This document shows positions 10,354-22,489 of a DNA stretch of 64,000 bases, in pieces. Below the pieces are notes generated by a model. The model did no database searches. It saw only the letters and a list, made by a program, of their open reading frames with translations, and was not told the origin of the DNA. This DNA comes from Diogma glabrata (Eukaryota; Arthropoda; Insecta; Diptera; Cylindrotomidae), in the NCBI GenBank assembly GCA_963693315.1, contig OY856187.1:381537460-381601459 (forward strand). The letters are read 5' to 3'. The position numbers and the translations under genes were made by a program. Numbering within the stretch: the stretch's first letter is position 1; each line of letters opens with the position of its first letter.

Positions 10354-12048
10354 ACATTTTTTTTGTAACAAGTGCGTAAAATTTATAAATATTTATTTAA
10401 TTGTTCATTTAATCATTTATTTAACAAAGTTATAAACAAATTTAAGCTTTTTAAATAATTAAAGTGCGCCATCTTCGTTGTAATAGTTGTAAATTATACT
10501 AGCTCGAAAATATATACATATATACTAAAACAACACATAGGAATCCAATAAGAGCTGTCAAAATTGTAAACTTTGAAAACCTAAATAAATTGTTTTTTCT
10601 TGTAATTCAAATGATGCAATGTGTTTAAGTTGTTTTTACTACTATATGGTAAGTTATTTATATGGTAAGTTATATGGTAAGTTATTTAAATTATTATTTT
10701 GATATTTTAGTGCTATAAAAATATTATATATAGATAGATATATGGATAGATTTAACTACAAATCTCACATGCAGGCGGCGTTACGGTCCAGGCTTACAAA
10801 ATATTTTGTGGTCATATATGCGGAAAAGTAGTTTTTTCTTGTATTTTATTCTAGTACAAAATTGAAAATTTTTTACGCATGTGTTACAAAAAGGTATATT
10901 GTTGTTTAAATTAGATATATTTTTATGTTTTCGACCAATCACGTTACGAATAGTTTGCTCCACATATATTTTCATATTTTTCATCTAAATTATACTTGAG
11001 GATTTTTAAAAAAAATTCCATTCTGCCATCATCAACCCTATTTTGTCAAAAATTATAAATTTTGATTATTTTTCGAATTCACTAATTAATTTTACTATAA
11101 GCTACGGAAATTCTTGAATATAAAAATAATCCACGGAAATATGTATCTGTAAAAAATGTATATCCGTAACTGGAAGAATCAGAAATTCTTGAACGTAAAT
11201 ACAAGCCACGCATTACCGTAGCTAGAAAGGATAGATATTTGTAACTTTGAGCAATAGATTTCCTTAACTGTAAACACCAGTCATAGGTTTCTTTAGTTGT
11301 TATTTTTGCAATTAAATTTAATATTATAATAATAATAACAACCGCGTAGTATCTGAAGGATTGTTTTATGGCCAAGGATATCTGACAACTTAGTTTATTT
11401 AAACAACATTAACAGACCAAGTGTCTTGTTGCACTGAACATAGGTAGTTTAATGCGTATTTATACAGAATGGGTTTGATAAACAGTCATATTATAAGTAC
11501 TGTTAGTTCACGATGCTGAGAATACTTTTTTAAGTGCCAGTGTTAGACAGTAGGGAGATCGAAGGCTTTTAATTTCTTTGATGACCCGCTGACAGTGGAT
11601 AATATCATAACCGGAATGCAAAACTCCAAAGAGAAGTAGAACGCTGTCACACTACTAGCTGAAAAAGTCATAACTAAAAGACGTGACTAGGGCCAAAAAA
11701 TGAGTAAAAGGCGCTGGACATACAACTTATGCAAATTGGAGATCGATGAAGAAATCAGCAGTATAATATGTGATGCATGCTGATGGTTCTTTTTTGAATG
11801 CATATAAGTTTGTCACCTACCAAAAAAATGAAAAAATGGCTGTATTACGAATGCAAATAATTACGTCAGTTTTTTAAAATATTTATAATTTTATTTATAA
11901 TTAATAATAATTATAATTATAATAATAATAAACATTTTTAATTTTAGGATTATTATAATATTATTAATTATAGAATTAATAATTTATTGTATTTATTGTA
12001 ATTTATAATTTTATATTATATAATTATTTTTTTTCTCTTTATCTCCAT
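10354..12048. other. Mostly featureless; degenerate ACGGAAA motifs at 11095-11290
   Basis: Contains three short TATGGTAAGTTAT repeats at about 10645-10690. Scattered ACGGAAAT/TCCGTA motifs at about 11100-11250 look like remote relatives of the repeats at 5829 and 17417. A strongly AT-rich block lies at 11880-12030. The open frame at 11082-11375 has no recognisable product. Confidence 0.4.
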
Positions 12049-14574
12049 TTAGGAGCATAGGACGTCTACTAGACTGGACCATCTGACTATGTTGGGGGAA
12101 ATCGCTTTCAGTTCACCCCATGTCTTGCCAATTTGTTTTGCTTCAGCTAGCACCGTTTTCTTCCACGTCATGGGTGGTCTTCCAACTCCCCTTTTACCTT
12201 GTGGATTCCACTCTAGGGACATCCTTGTTATGTCTTCAGGTGACTTCCTCAGTTTATGTCCTATCCATCTCCATCTCCTTTGTTTTATCTTGATCTCAAT
12301 GTCTAACTGCTCTGTCTGGCGTAGAAGTTCCTGGTTACTGATGGTGTTCGGCCAGAAGCATTTGATCAGTCTTCTCAGGCATTTGTTCACAAAAACCTGT
12401 AGTTGATTTGTGATCTTTCTTGTATTTTTCCACGTTTCACACCCATACAGCAGTACTGACTTGACACATGCATTGAACATTCGTAGCTTTGTCTTTCTTG
12501 ACACTACGGATGCATTCCAGATCTTGTGAAGCATATTGAACGTATTTCTAGCTTTGTTAATACGCTGACTGATATCTTCTTCAGTCCCGCCTGTTTTTGC
12601 TACAGTACAACCAAGGTACACAAATTTGTCGACTTCATCCACTTGTGTTTTGTTGATGGTAATTGGTGTTATCGTTTTGGTGTTCAATCTCATAGTCTTT
12701 GTTTTTCTGATATTAATGTGTGGATCAACTTCATGTGCAAGGGTTAATAGCTTTTGTATTTTCTGCTGCATGTCCGAATGTGTGTGTGTAAGTAGACAGA
12801 TGTCATCTGCGTAGTCTAGATTATTGAGCCGTTTTGTTGTGTTCTATTGGATTCCATTTGGACTTGCATCATCGAGTTTTCGCATGATACTATCTAGTAC
12901 TATTAGGAACAGTAGCGGGGATAGTACACAGCCTTGTCTCACTCCTCGGTGGTTGTAGTATTTATCACTTTGCTGTCCTTTGTATTGTATTCTGTTTCCA
13001 GCATCCCGATACATTTTTTTGATTAGATCAACTATTTTCTTCGGGACGCCCATTTCACAAAGTGTCTTCCATATCGCGCTTCAGTTAATTGAGTCGAAGG
13101 TGCGTTCGAAATCCAGGAAGAGGAGATACAGTGGTGGGTTCCATTCGTTTGATTGCTCTATGATGATACGGGTTGTGTTGATATGATCAGCACAGCTTCT
13201 TCCTGTTCTAAAGCCGGCTTGTTCATTTCTTAGTTTCATGTTGATTGATGGAGATATTTTTTCGAGAATGATCATCGCTAGTATTTTCATTATTGTGTTG
13301 AGCAGAGATATACCTCTCCAATTTTGCATTCTCTAAGATCACCTTTCTTTGGAATTGTTATGGTTAAACCTTCTTTCCATTTGGTTGGTATTTTACCTTT
13401 GTTCTATACATCAGCTAATAGTGGTGTTAGAGCTTCTGCTGTTGTGTTTACATCTGCTTTGAGTAATTCTGCTGATATATTATCTGTACCAGCAGATTTG
13501 TTATTCTTGAGTTTTTGTATGGCATCTCTAACTTCCCGTTCCGTTGGTGGATGGGTGCTGATAGTTTCGTTATAGTTGTCATTCGGAGACTGCAAATTAT
13601 CTTCATGTTGGTGGCAGTTGTCTTCAAAGTATTCTTTCCATCTATTTAGCTGTTGTTCACGTGTTGTGAGGGTTTTTCCAGATTCATCCTTTATTGGTGG
13701 AGTGTTTGTATACTTGTTAATGACCTTTCTCACGCATTTGTGTAGTGTGCGCATATTTCTATTGGCTGCTGCTGTTTCTGCAGTCTTGAGGATGCTTTCT
13801 GTATCTTCTGCGTTCATTCCTTGCCATCTCTTTAACTTGTTTTGCTGTACTTTCATATTTGCTGCGGATCTCGGTTGTGTTCTGATGACACAATTGCAAC
13901 TTGAGCTGTCGACGCTCTTCGATTTTCTTCCAGGTATCATCACTAATCCATGGTTTCCGTGATTTGTCTTGGTATCCAAGCACATCTGTAGCAGTTTTGA
14001 CGTAAACTTCTTTAACTTGTTCCCATTTTTCATCAATGCTGGTGGTTTCGATGTTTGTTAGATTGAGCTGGAGCGATTCTTTGAAGATGTTATTTGTGTT
14101 TTTTTTGCTCAATCTGCCGATGTTAAATTTCCTCTGACATGAGTTGTTGTGTTTTACAGCGGCTGGTTTAATTTTGAATGTTGCAATTACCAGCTGATGG
14201 TCGCTGTGTATGTCTTTCTTTGCGTTAGGTGTTGTTAATATTCCTACGCCTTGTTCATGTGTGTTGGATTTACCAGAGAACCATCATGTAATATCCTTCA
14301 CTTGTTGTTAGTTCTCCGCTGTTTTTCCATCTTACTTCACTGAGTGACGTATCTCGATGTTATATTCTTCCATTACTTTCTCAACTTGTGCTAACCTCGA
14401 TGTTTCTATCAGAGTTCTGATATTCCAGTTTCCTACTCGTGTCCGGGTACGGTAGCCAAGAGTCGATATTTGATTTTTTCCGGTTTGGTTTATTTTGTTT
14501 TTCTTTCTAGTGTACGTTTCTTTAATCATTTGAATTTCGGATTCACCTTTCGGATTAACGGGTGATTGGGCCAT
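12049..14574 (-). pseudogene. RTE-like non-LTR retrotransposon, EN-deleted and frameshifted
   Basis: Non-LTR elements copy their RNA at a nicked target using an endonuclease and an RT. On the minus strand the ORF starts at 14574, and RTRVGNWNIRTLIET marks the start of an APE-type endonuclease. Most of the endonuclease is then deleted or broken (about 14330-14110). The linker (14112-13760) leads to RT blocks: NNKSAGTDNISAELLKAD, WRGISLLNTIMKI, LLFLDFERTFDSIN, GVRQGCVLSPLLF and LDYADDICLL (YADD, near 12830). The C-terminal part reads YLGCTVAKTGGTEEDI, VLLYGCETW and RRWRWIGHKLRKS, ending at 12049. The blocks lie in several frames with stops at about 13404, 13330, 13080 and 12844. The 3' UTR is only a few bases before an A/T-rich tail, as is usual for RTE. 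It is a dead copy. The leader is interrupted by the element at 14588-16717 and headed by the module at 16777-16917. Confidence 0.82.
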
Positions 14575-14587
14575 CGAATCCTAGCCA

Positions 14588-16717
14588 CCCAAGTAACAAA
14601 TTTTGTTTACAAATTTATTACAGTACATTTACTGGTAACTGTACAGTGGTAACTGTACCGTAAACGTTCAGTAAGTGTTTCGTATACATTTTGGGGAATA
14701 ATTTTGGCTTTTACTGAACGTTTACGAATATCAATTTGCGTAAGAATTATGTATGGTTACAAACACGTACGTAGTGTTACAGAAAGCAAAATGTATGCGA
14801 TTTTTATCACTACGGATTACTTACAAAAAAGTTACAATCTCATTCTTTAATACAAAGTTTCGGATGATTTTTTGTAAACAAAAAATATAAATAAATATAC
14901 AAATACAATAATATATTTTATGTTTATAAAATGCAAATATTATATTTTGGCATAACTAATTTTGTAGAGTTGGATGTCAAAATTTACAAACGAATAATAA
15001 AATTTCGATTAAATTTTGGAAATACTTTTAAATTAATAATGCGCCATAAAAATAATAAATTATTAAATATAATTTTAAAAAAAATTTTATATGTCAATTT
15101 ATTTTAGAGAGATAAAATTATATAAAATTTGTTTTATTATTTTCATAAATTTAAGTTTTTCTAAAATACTTATAACATAAGTTATAAAACCTAATAAAGT
15201 TTCATTAAATGTATTTTGTTATTTTTTTGAAATACTGTCAAATATTAATTTTGCTTAAAAATGGCTGAGTTTTTAATTGTAAGCTTTCAAATACAAGTTA
15301 ACCCTATGTAGATATACAGAGAGTGTACAGAATATATACATTTACATTTTATTTACATTTACACTTCCATATTTAAAATGTTAACATGTTAACGTAATGT
15401 AAACGCTATGTGTTTGATCTGTAAACATAATCATACAATTACAACTTCCAATTCAAAGAGTTTACATGTATAAATTATGTAAACGTTTAGTATTAGCCTC
15501 GTTGTTGTGCATTTACATTTACACCTTCCTTTTACAAATATTTGCTTGTATATGTTTTGTAAAAGCTTTGTATAAATCCTTTTACAACTTTTGACATTTG
15601 TGAAATAAACAAAAGTGACATTTATTTTTTATTTGGTACAAGCAATCCTCATAAGCGCATGAGATATATGTCCAATTTTTTTTTACATAAACGGGGGGTG
15701 GGAGACTATGTACATTTAAACTTACACAATTATTTACATTTACATATGTCAATAAATTAGTAAATGTAATCCTGGCATTGCGATTCGGCCAGATCTAAAT
15801 ATAATAAGTTTAAATGTATCTTGTAATTATCTTATAAAATTTTGCCTCAAAGTGTTCTAAGCTTGGCATTGTTGGACCACAATAAAATGCAAATGGTCTC
15901 CGAATTCCGAATGATCGGTTATACATAAAATCGACCAAAATTCTCTTTGCTATTAAAAATGGGAAGGCCGTCAATGTTAAAGGTAACTGAAATATGAATT
16001 AGGTGATCCAAATTCGAAAACTTCAACCAACGTATTAGCTCATAATACCAAAGCTTTCCACTACCCGTTCAAATAATATTTATATTTTGAAGTGTTTGCA
16101 ATAATTTTCGGGGATCCTTTGGTTAGAAATTAAATCCACGAAACTTTAAAATCACAAGTAACTCTTAAATTAATTAAGACTTAAGATTCGATTAACTAAT
16201 GCCCAATATATTGAGTTGTCTATCACTGAAAGCTGGCTATAAATTTCTTTATCATCGCACGATGGAAACAGACATCTTTTATTAAACAAAAAATTTTGAC
16301 TTAAGAAAACTGTATAAATTATCTGACAGTATAAACACATTCCTAATGTAAATGTCCCGTAAATATACGGTAAGTATATAAGTTCTCAATAAAATAAAGT
16401 TTTGTAATTAATCTGTAAATGTAAAAATACATTTACAAGGCCAACGTTTAGTATATTTACAATGTAGCTATAAGCTCTCGTAGACTTTACACAATGTAGT
16501 TATTTTGTAGAAGTAATAATACAGTTACATAGTACATAATCAGAAACGTTACATTCGAAGCTATAAGTTTACTACTACACTGTAGCTTTACTGTGTACAA
16601 TCAGAAACAATATTTTGTAGAAGTATAAATACCGCAACCTATTTTGAGTACAGTATGTGTTCCGTAAATAAAACAACAATAGTTTGTGACTATAATATAT
16701 ACAAAATGTTACTTGGG
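14588..16717. mobile_element. 2.13-kb non-autonomous element, TIR CCCAAGTAACA
   Basis: Left end CCCAAGTAACAAATTTTG. The right end, read in reverse complement, is CCCAAGTAACATTTTGT. CA flanks both sides (14586-14587 and 16718-16719), consistent with a 2-bp target duplication. The interior has no convincing ORF and is dense in TTTACA/TGTAAA words, many as TTTACATTTACA. It lies between the LINE ORF start (14574) and the 5S-like leader (16777-16917), splitting that leader. Ends beginning CCC plus a 2-bp duplication recall the MITE at 3213-3502. The superfamily is not assigned. Confidence 0.68.
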
Positions 16718-16776
16718 CAGTTTCCAGGGCTGCTGGATAAAGTATACTGGCATACCGTGGGCGAGATATTCCGGCT

Positions 16777-16917
16777 TCAATGTGCTACAATCATATTTCC
16801 ATATTTTTTCTGATGAAGTGTCCAAGCGGTCACCCGTTTAAGTTGTGATACTTGCCAGTGTTGCTTAACTTCCTTGTAAGTGATGTTGTTGACTTATCCA
16901 CTTCTCCATCTCGCCCA
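16777..16917 (-). ncRNA. 5S-rRNA-like module at the LINE head, copy 1
   Basis: Read on the minus strand this contains AAGTTAAGCAACA (16871-16859) and, exactly 23 nt later, GGGTGACCGCTTGG (16835-16822). These match the A-box and C-box parts of the 5S rRNA internal promoter, with the spacing found in 5S genes. ATCAC lies upstream, as in 5S, but with a few extra bases. The 5' part and the tail (CTTCATCAG, then AAAAAATATGGAAATATGATTG-like sequence) are not 5S. It is in sense orientation upstream of the RTE-like ORF, once the 2.13-kb insertion is removed. It matches 45315-45456 over its full length. The likely role is an RNA polymerase III-type promoter in a LINE leader or a 5S-headed SINE (SINE3-like). 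The function is inferred. Confidence 0.7.
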
Positions 16918-17087
16918 CCAATATATAATTATATTATAATAAAAATATAATTATAATTAATATTTAAATAAAAGTTCATCCCTGGCCTCCAAACCAAACG
17001 GGCTTGGCAGATCAAGTGGTGGTCTTCTGTTTCTTGCTTAAGATAGAACTCTCGTAACATAGGACTTTTAACCTTGCTCTGAATATG

Positions 17088-17365
17088 AAAATTCATCACG
17101 TCCAAACTTACTATCATCGTAGCCTCAGTATATCTTTCCCCAACTCTTGACGACGAACCTGCTCCTGAAACCCTGCAAGCTGCCGTACACAACATTCAAT
17201 CAACTCAACAATTCGACGTATTCATTGTGGCTGGTGACTTTAATTCTCGCCTGGGATCCCTGGGTTCCCTATATCCCAATGCCTTACTCTCAACTATACT
17301 TTTAGATATTAGTTCAGCTGTAGATTAGTGTTTCAATGAAAGAGGCAAGTTACTGGTAGATTTTA
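17088..17365 (+). pseudogene. LINE endonuclease fragment
   Basis: One frame reads KFITSKLTIIVASVYLSPTL, DDEPAPETLQAAVHNIQ, then FDVFIVAGDFNSRLGSLGSLYP, the GDFNxR catalytic box of an APE-type LINE endonuclease. NERGKLLVDF follows after a stop at about 17327. Upstream remnants such as GRSSGGLLFL extend to about 16990. It is truncated on both sides, and no RT is present. It opposes the minus-strand LINE next to it, so it is a separate insertion. Confidence 0.7.
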
Positions 17366-17416
17366 CGGATTCAAATACTTTCGTACGTACTTTCGGATTC
17401 AAATACTTTCCTAATA

Positions 17417-17895
17417 CGATGTACTGGAATTTCTGTAGCTTATAGTTAGGATATCCATTCCTTACAGCTACAGAAATCCGTAGCTGGTGTTTACATAAAA
17501 AATTTCTGTTGCTTAAATCTACGGATATTTATTTCTTCCAACTACGGAAATCCGTGGCTTGTGATACATTCAAGTCCGTTTCTTTTAAAATTTCCGTGTT
17601 CCCAAGATTAAAATTACGCCACGGTCTTATCCGTGGTAGGTGGTGATTTTGGATCATATGGTAACATTTAGAGACACGGAAAAAGCTTCATTCTGATCCG
17701 TTTCTATAAAAATTTCCGGGTCTATAAGGATAAAATGATGACCACGGATTTTTCCGTGAATGGTGGCAATTTCGAATCAGGCGGTAAGACTTAGATATAC
17801 GGAAAAAGCTTCATTCTGATCCATTTCTATACAAATTTCCGTGTCTCTAAGAGCCACGGAAATTTCCGTGGTGGGTGTCAATAGCAGCACCGATT
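17417..17895. repeat. Inverted, diverged cluster of the CACCCACCACGG repeat family
   Basis: Reading the reverse complement from 17895 gives ATTTTAAATC-like sequence, CTATTGACACCCACCACGG, AGAGACACGGAAATTT, GAATGAAGCTTTTTCCGT and further CCACGGAAA/TTTCCGTGG palindromes. That is the same order as the start of the array at 5803-6282. Units here are more diverged and longer. The two clusters form an inverted pair about 12 kb apart. Confidence 0.8.
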
Positions 17896-18468
17896 TTAAA
17901 TAGTCATATACATAATTCAAAAATTGGACACAATTATGAAGACGATGAAAACAATTTCGACGAAATCCAAAAGTCTAGACAATTTTGGGAAACATAAACT
18001 AAAAATATGAAGGAAAACAAGCTGGCTTGCTTGCAACATTGAAGTCAATAAACAGCTATAGATTAAGGTTAGATTTTATTATACTATAATACTATATACT
18101 ATTTTATTCTTTACCATATTTAATTAATATTATAAAATTATTCTTGTGAATCGTTAAAAGACCATCATGGTCCTATAAGTGTTATTATAATTAGAGATTT
18201 TTCTTGTGTAGGAGTCCGTGCTTGGTCCGTAAGATCGTGTATCATTTCAAGAATTTAAATAAACCCTTGGATAAATAGATGCATTAGGTATCTATTTATT
18301 GAATTGAAAAGCCCAGGCTTTACAATTAAATAACTTGAAACTGAAGTACACAAAATAGGGAGAATATTGGTTCTCGATAGGCACCCTGTAGCTCTAGGAT
18401 CACCAAAGCTTACATCCAAATAAATAAATTGAAATAATATCATATTTTAAAAATAAAAACTTTTCAGA
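17896..18468. other. No recognised feature
   Basis: AT-rich, with short open frames on both strands and no supporting motif. Confidence 0.45.
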
Positions 18469-18472
18469 TTAA

Positions 18473-18702
18473 AGCCGCAAGTAGACTATTGCAGAACTCT
18501 GCAATATTTCTACAACAGTCGTGCAATTGTAGTGTGTAAAATATTCATTGCAGAAAAGTTTGGCAATGAACTCATTGCAAAACATTGCAATGAGTCATTG
18601 CAATTTTTTGCAATGAATTTATTGCCAAACTTTTCTGCAATGAGTATTTTACACACTATCATTGCAGAAATATTGCAGAGTTCTGCAATAGTCTAAAGCG
18701 GC
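18473..18702. mobile_element. 230-bp palindromic MITE flanked by TTAA
   Basis: Both ends carry GCCGC followed, after 3-4 nt, by AGACTATTGCAGAACTCTGC. The whole element folds into a long hairpin rich in TTGCA/TGCAA words. TTAA occurs immediately outside each end (18469-18472 and 18703-18706). TTAA duplications suggest piggyBac-type mobilisation. It has no coding capacity. Confidence 0.75.
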
Positions 18703-18706
18703 TTAA

Positions 18707-19215
18707 GGTTTAATAAACGAAGAAATTTCTGAACTTTATACAGCTTTAAAAGAGAGATATATTTCATTGATTAGAGATGATAGATTGGTAAGGCGTATTG
18801 TATAGTGTTTGTGCTAGTGTAAGTGTTTGAAAATAAAGTTGTTAAAGAACGGAGGCGTACAATTATATAATTGGTGAGATTGTTCTTTTTTTTTAGATAA
18901 TTATTTGGTATTTTATATTTGCTGTTACCAGATTGGCAGGTAAAATTTTACCTTTTATTGTTTTGATGTAATAAATTTATTTATTATTTTAAATGATAAA
19001 TTTGTTTAATATTGCTTGGTAACTGGGAAGGTAAAATTTAGTTTTGGTTGTTAGTGAGATTTTCAAATTTAACCCTGTATTTGTACTCTTCAATTTTGTT
19101 AGTGTCTTTTGTGTCCCCATTTTTTTATTTTATTTTTTTTTTGCTTTTCTCTTATCGAGCTACTGTTGCATGAAACCTGCTATCGTGTTTTTGTGACAGA
19201 GATACCCAGTTTCTT
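18707..19215. other. Probable 5' leader of the downstream LINE
   Basis: T-rich sequence directly before the LINE ORF. The element's 5' end and its target duplication could not be placed. No other gene is seen. Confidence 0.4.
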
Positions 19216-22200
19216 TTGTATTGTGTAGTGTTGAAATTTAGGCCTGGCCGAATTTCAGTATCTATACCTGCAATGTCAAAGGGTAAGTCTTTGTCTCAAC
19301 AAAAATGCAGCAGAGTGAACCAACAGCTTAGCATTGACTTCACCAACATAAGAGGTCTCAATTCGAATCTAAACGAGGTTCATCACTACATCGAAAAAAA
19401 TAAACCTGACATATTGTTTCTTACCGAAACAATTGTTAGTGGCAAAGCATCGAAATTGGATCTCGATAAATACCGGATACCTAGTTACGAATTGGAACAT
19501 TCCTTTTATAACAAACATGGTGTCTGTGTATTTGTTAGAGATTCACTTTCATGTATGAGAATTAAGGCCTACGAGTTGAACTCTAAGCACCATAATTCTA
19601 TAGCACTGAAGCTCTCAGGTGTTGATGAAACTATGTTTGTAATAGGATTATACAGATATCCAAATTCTCCCTCAGGATGTCCCTTTTTCGATAAAATATC
19701 GGCTAATCTAGACAAGATTACCACGGACTACCCCAAAGCAAGACTGGTCATTCTTGGAGACTTCAATATTCATAATAAAGAATGGCTTAAGTATTCATTG
19801 CGCACTGACGACGTAGGAAGGCAAGCCGAACTGATACTCGCAGATTATCACGGTTTGACGCAAATGATAGAGTGTCCCACTAGAATCGCAGACAATTCAC
19901 ATCATAACAATAATTTGCTGGATCTCTTTTTGACAAACAAACCAGATACTACGAAGACAAAAGTTGACCAACCCCTGGGATCATCGGACCATTTACTAAT
20001 ATCAGCAATAGTGCAATTCACATCACCGACACAAATTAAAGCAAATCCTCGTCGGGTCTGGAACTATAAACGCGCTGACTGGGAGGGACTGAGAAACTTT
20101 TATGATGAAACACCTTGGAAAACTATTTGTTGTGTTAATCAAGATCTTATCACATCGGTAATAAGAATTTCTGAAATCATAAAAGAAGGAATGCGGCGGT
20201 TTATTCCAAATCGATTAATCACTCCTAAAACTGAGCCTTGGTTCACACGGGATGTTGATGAGGCAGTAAGGAATAAACGCAAAGCATTCAAGACGTATAA
20301 CGCTAATAAAACTCCCGAAACCCATAGCGCCTACAAGAAAGCCAGAAATATTAGTAAATACAAAATAGACTTGGACAAAGACGCGTTTATCCAGAAGAAA
20401 GCAAAGAAATTCGCCGAGCACCCATCTGGCTCACGTAGTTTCTTTCAGGCAGTTAAATCAGTCCAGAGCAATTTTACTCGATCCTCTATTCCAACCCTAG
20501 TTCTGAATGACATTCCCGTGAGCGACTCGAAAGAGAAAGCGGATCTTTTGGGTCGTATTTTCGCAGAAAACTCAAACATAGTTGAACCCCCTCATTCTCC
20601 TACACTCATTTCCCCAGTTGTAACGAAAATGAAACCAATTATTTTTCGTTGCAATATTGTACGGAAAATGCTTCTTTCTATCAATATCAACAAATCTGCT
20701 GGCCCCGACGGTATTCCACCCCTCATTCTTAAAAACTTTGCTAGACAACTAGCTCCAATTTTAACAAAAATTTTCTATTTATCTTATAAAACCGGAATAT
20801 TTCCCGACTCTTGGAAGCTGGCCAGCGTTCAACCCATACCAAAGAAAGGCAGTAAGATAGATCCTAACAATTATAGACCAATTGCAATTCTGTCGGTTTT
20901 AACTAAAATATTTGAAAAATATGTTAACTACAATTTGATAGATTATTTGGAAATGTCGCGAATTATTGATGATAAGCAGTATGGTTTTCGTAGAAGTCAT
21001 GCAACAGGTGATCTGTTAGCCTACGTATCCCATCTCTGGAACAAATCGCTGGAAAACCACGGTGAAACATTCAGTATTTCACTTGACATCTCTAAAGCAT
21101 TTGATAAAGTGTGGCATAAAAATCTTATAGCAAAATTAAAATCTTATGGCATAGACCATCTTACTGTCTCATGGATTCATAGTTTTCTTACAGGTCGCCA
21201 ATTTCATGTTAATTTAGATGGTATCACATCCAATATTTTCACAACCAATGCTGGGGTTCCCCAAGGTTCGGCACTCTCACCAACCTTGTTTCTTCTATAC
21301 ATTAATGACTTACTTATTTCTACAGTGCACCCAATCCATAGTTTTGCTGATGACAGCACATTACATGCATCACATGCATCTCCTAAATTTCGATCTCATA
21401 CTGCAGTTACCACTGATAGAGAGTTGCTAATTGATTCTATCAACAAAGATCTGGAGCGTATAATGGAATGGGGTGATCGTAATCTTGTTTCATTTAATCC
21501 AACCAAAACCAAATTATGCCGTCTTTCACGAATAGAGCGACATAAGAATTTTCCTATTAAAATATACCATGAGGAATTGCGTGAGGTTGAATCAGTTAGA
21601 CTTCTTGGAGTGGATATTCAAAAAAACCTGAAATGGAATAAACATGTGTTCAACCGCTAAATCTGCAATGCAAAAATTAGGATTCTTGAGTCGGTGTAAA
21701 AAATATTTCAATCCCGAGCAAATTTTGCTAATCTTCAAGTCCTTTATTCGTCCATGTATGGAGTACTGCTGTCATGTTTGGGGAGGTGCTTGTCAGACAA
21801 CAATAAATTGTCTAGACTCTGTTCAGAGAAAAGCAATACGGTTGATTGGTAATACCGAACTAACGGACCAGCTTGATTCACTCAAGCACAGAAGAAATGT
21901 GGCTGAATTGTCAATCTACTATAAATATAACTTTAGCGAATTCTCCTCTAAGGAAATTCAAAACATCCTTCCATCGTGTGCGCAGTATAATCGACAAACA
22001 AGAGCTGCCGAGTTATCCCATCCATTTGTTGTACAAATACCTCGTTGTAGAACTGTGTCCTTCCAAAACGACTATTTTAATAGAGTGGCCAAATTATGGA
22101 ACTCATTGCCTTCCTCTGTATTTCCCGATGAATTTTCCCCTCAGGCATTTAAAGAAAATGTCCATCATCATTTAAAAAAATTAATATAGTTATCCCTATA

Positions 22201-22345
22201 TCCCCATTCCTTCCATTTTCCTCATCTCCTTCCTTTATAGTTGACATGGTATCTTCGGATATTCAAAGAGTCTAAATAATGAATATTTCATATTTAGTGT
22301 GCTAAACATGTCTAACTAATTAATAAAAAAAAAAAAAAAAAAAAA
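19216..22345 (+). mobile_element. Non-LTR retrotransposon family A (Jockey/LOA-like), one frameshift
   Basis: The first frame (19216-21660, 814 codons) carries an APE endonuclease (DFTNIRGLNSNL, LFLTET, VILGDFNIHNKEW, SSDHLLI; about residues 40-265). The RT follows: NINKSAGPDGIPPLIL, SLDISKAFDKVW (first Asp), NAGVPQGSALSPTLFLL, and SFADDSTLH, with FADD in place of YADD (about residues 490-760). The second frame (21644-22189, 181 codons) continues the same protein: SAMQKLGFLSRCKKYF, IRPCMEYCCHVWG, KAIRLIG and FPDEFSPQAFKENVH. A shift at about 21650, equivalent to losing one base, separates them. Otherwise the ORF is open. A 3' UTR with CATGGTATCTTCGGATATTC leads to an A21 tail (22325-22345). 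It is likely to be relatively young. Fragments lie at 37486-37739 and 58740-59215. The ATG at 19273 is an alternative start. No separate ORF1 was found. The clade is inferred. Confidence 0.85.
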
Positions 22346-22489
22346 GGCAAACAATAAATCTATTTTAATTCAACATTTAAAATTAAATAAATGAACACAC
22401 GAAAAAGATGCAGATGATATTATTAAAACAACAGCCAGACCATAGGCACAAATTATACACAAAATTTTTCATCTCGTCAAATATTATAT

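Noticed and set aside
13324..13962. Plus-strand frames across the minus-strand LINE
   Set aside because: Antisense shadows of the RT and linker region.
16777..16917. A functional 5S rRNA gene
   Set aside because: Only the internal promoter region matches; the 5' third and 3' stem of 5S rRNA are absent.
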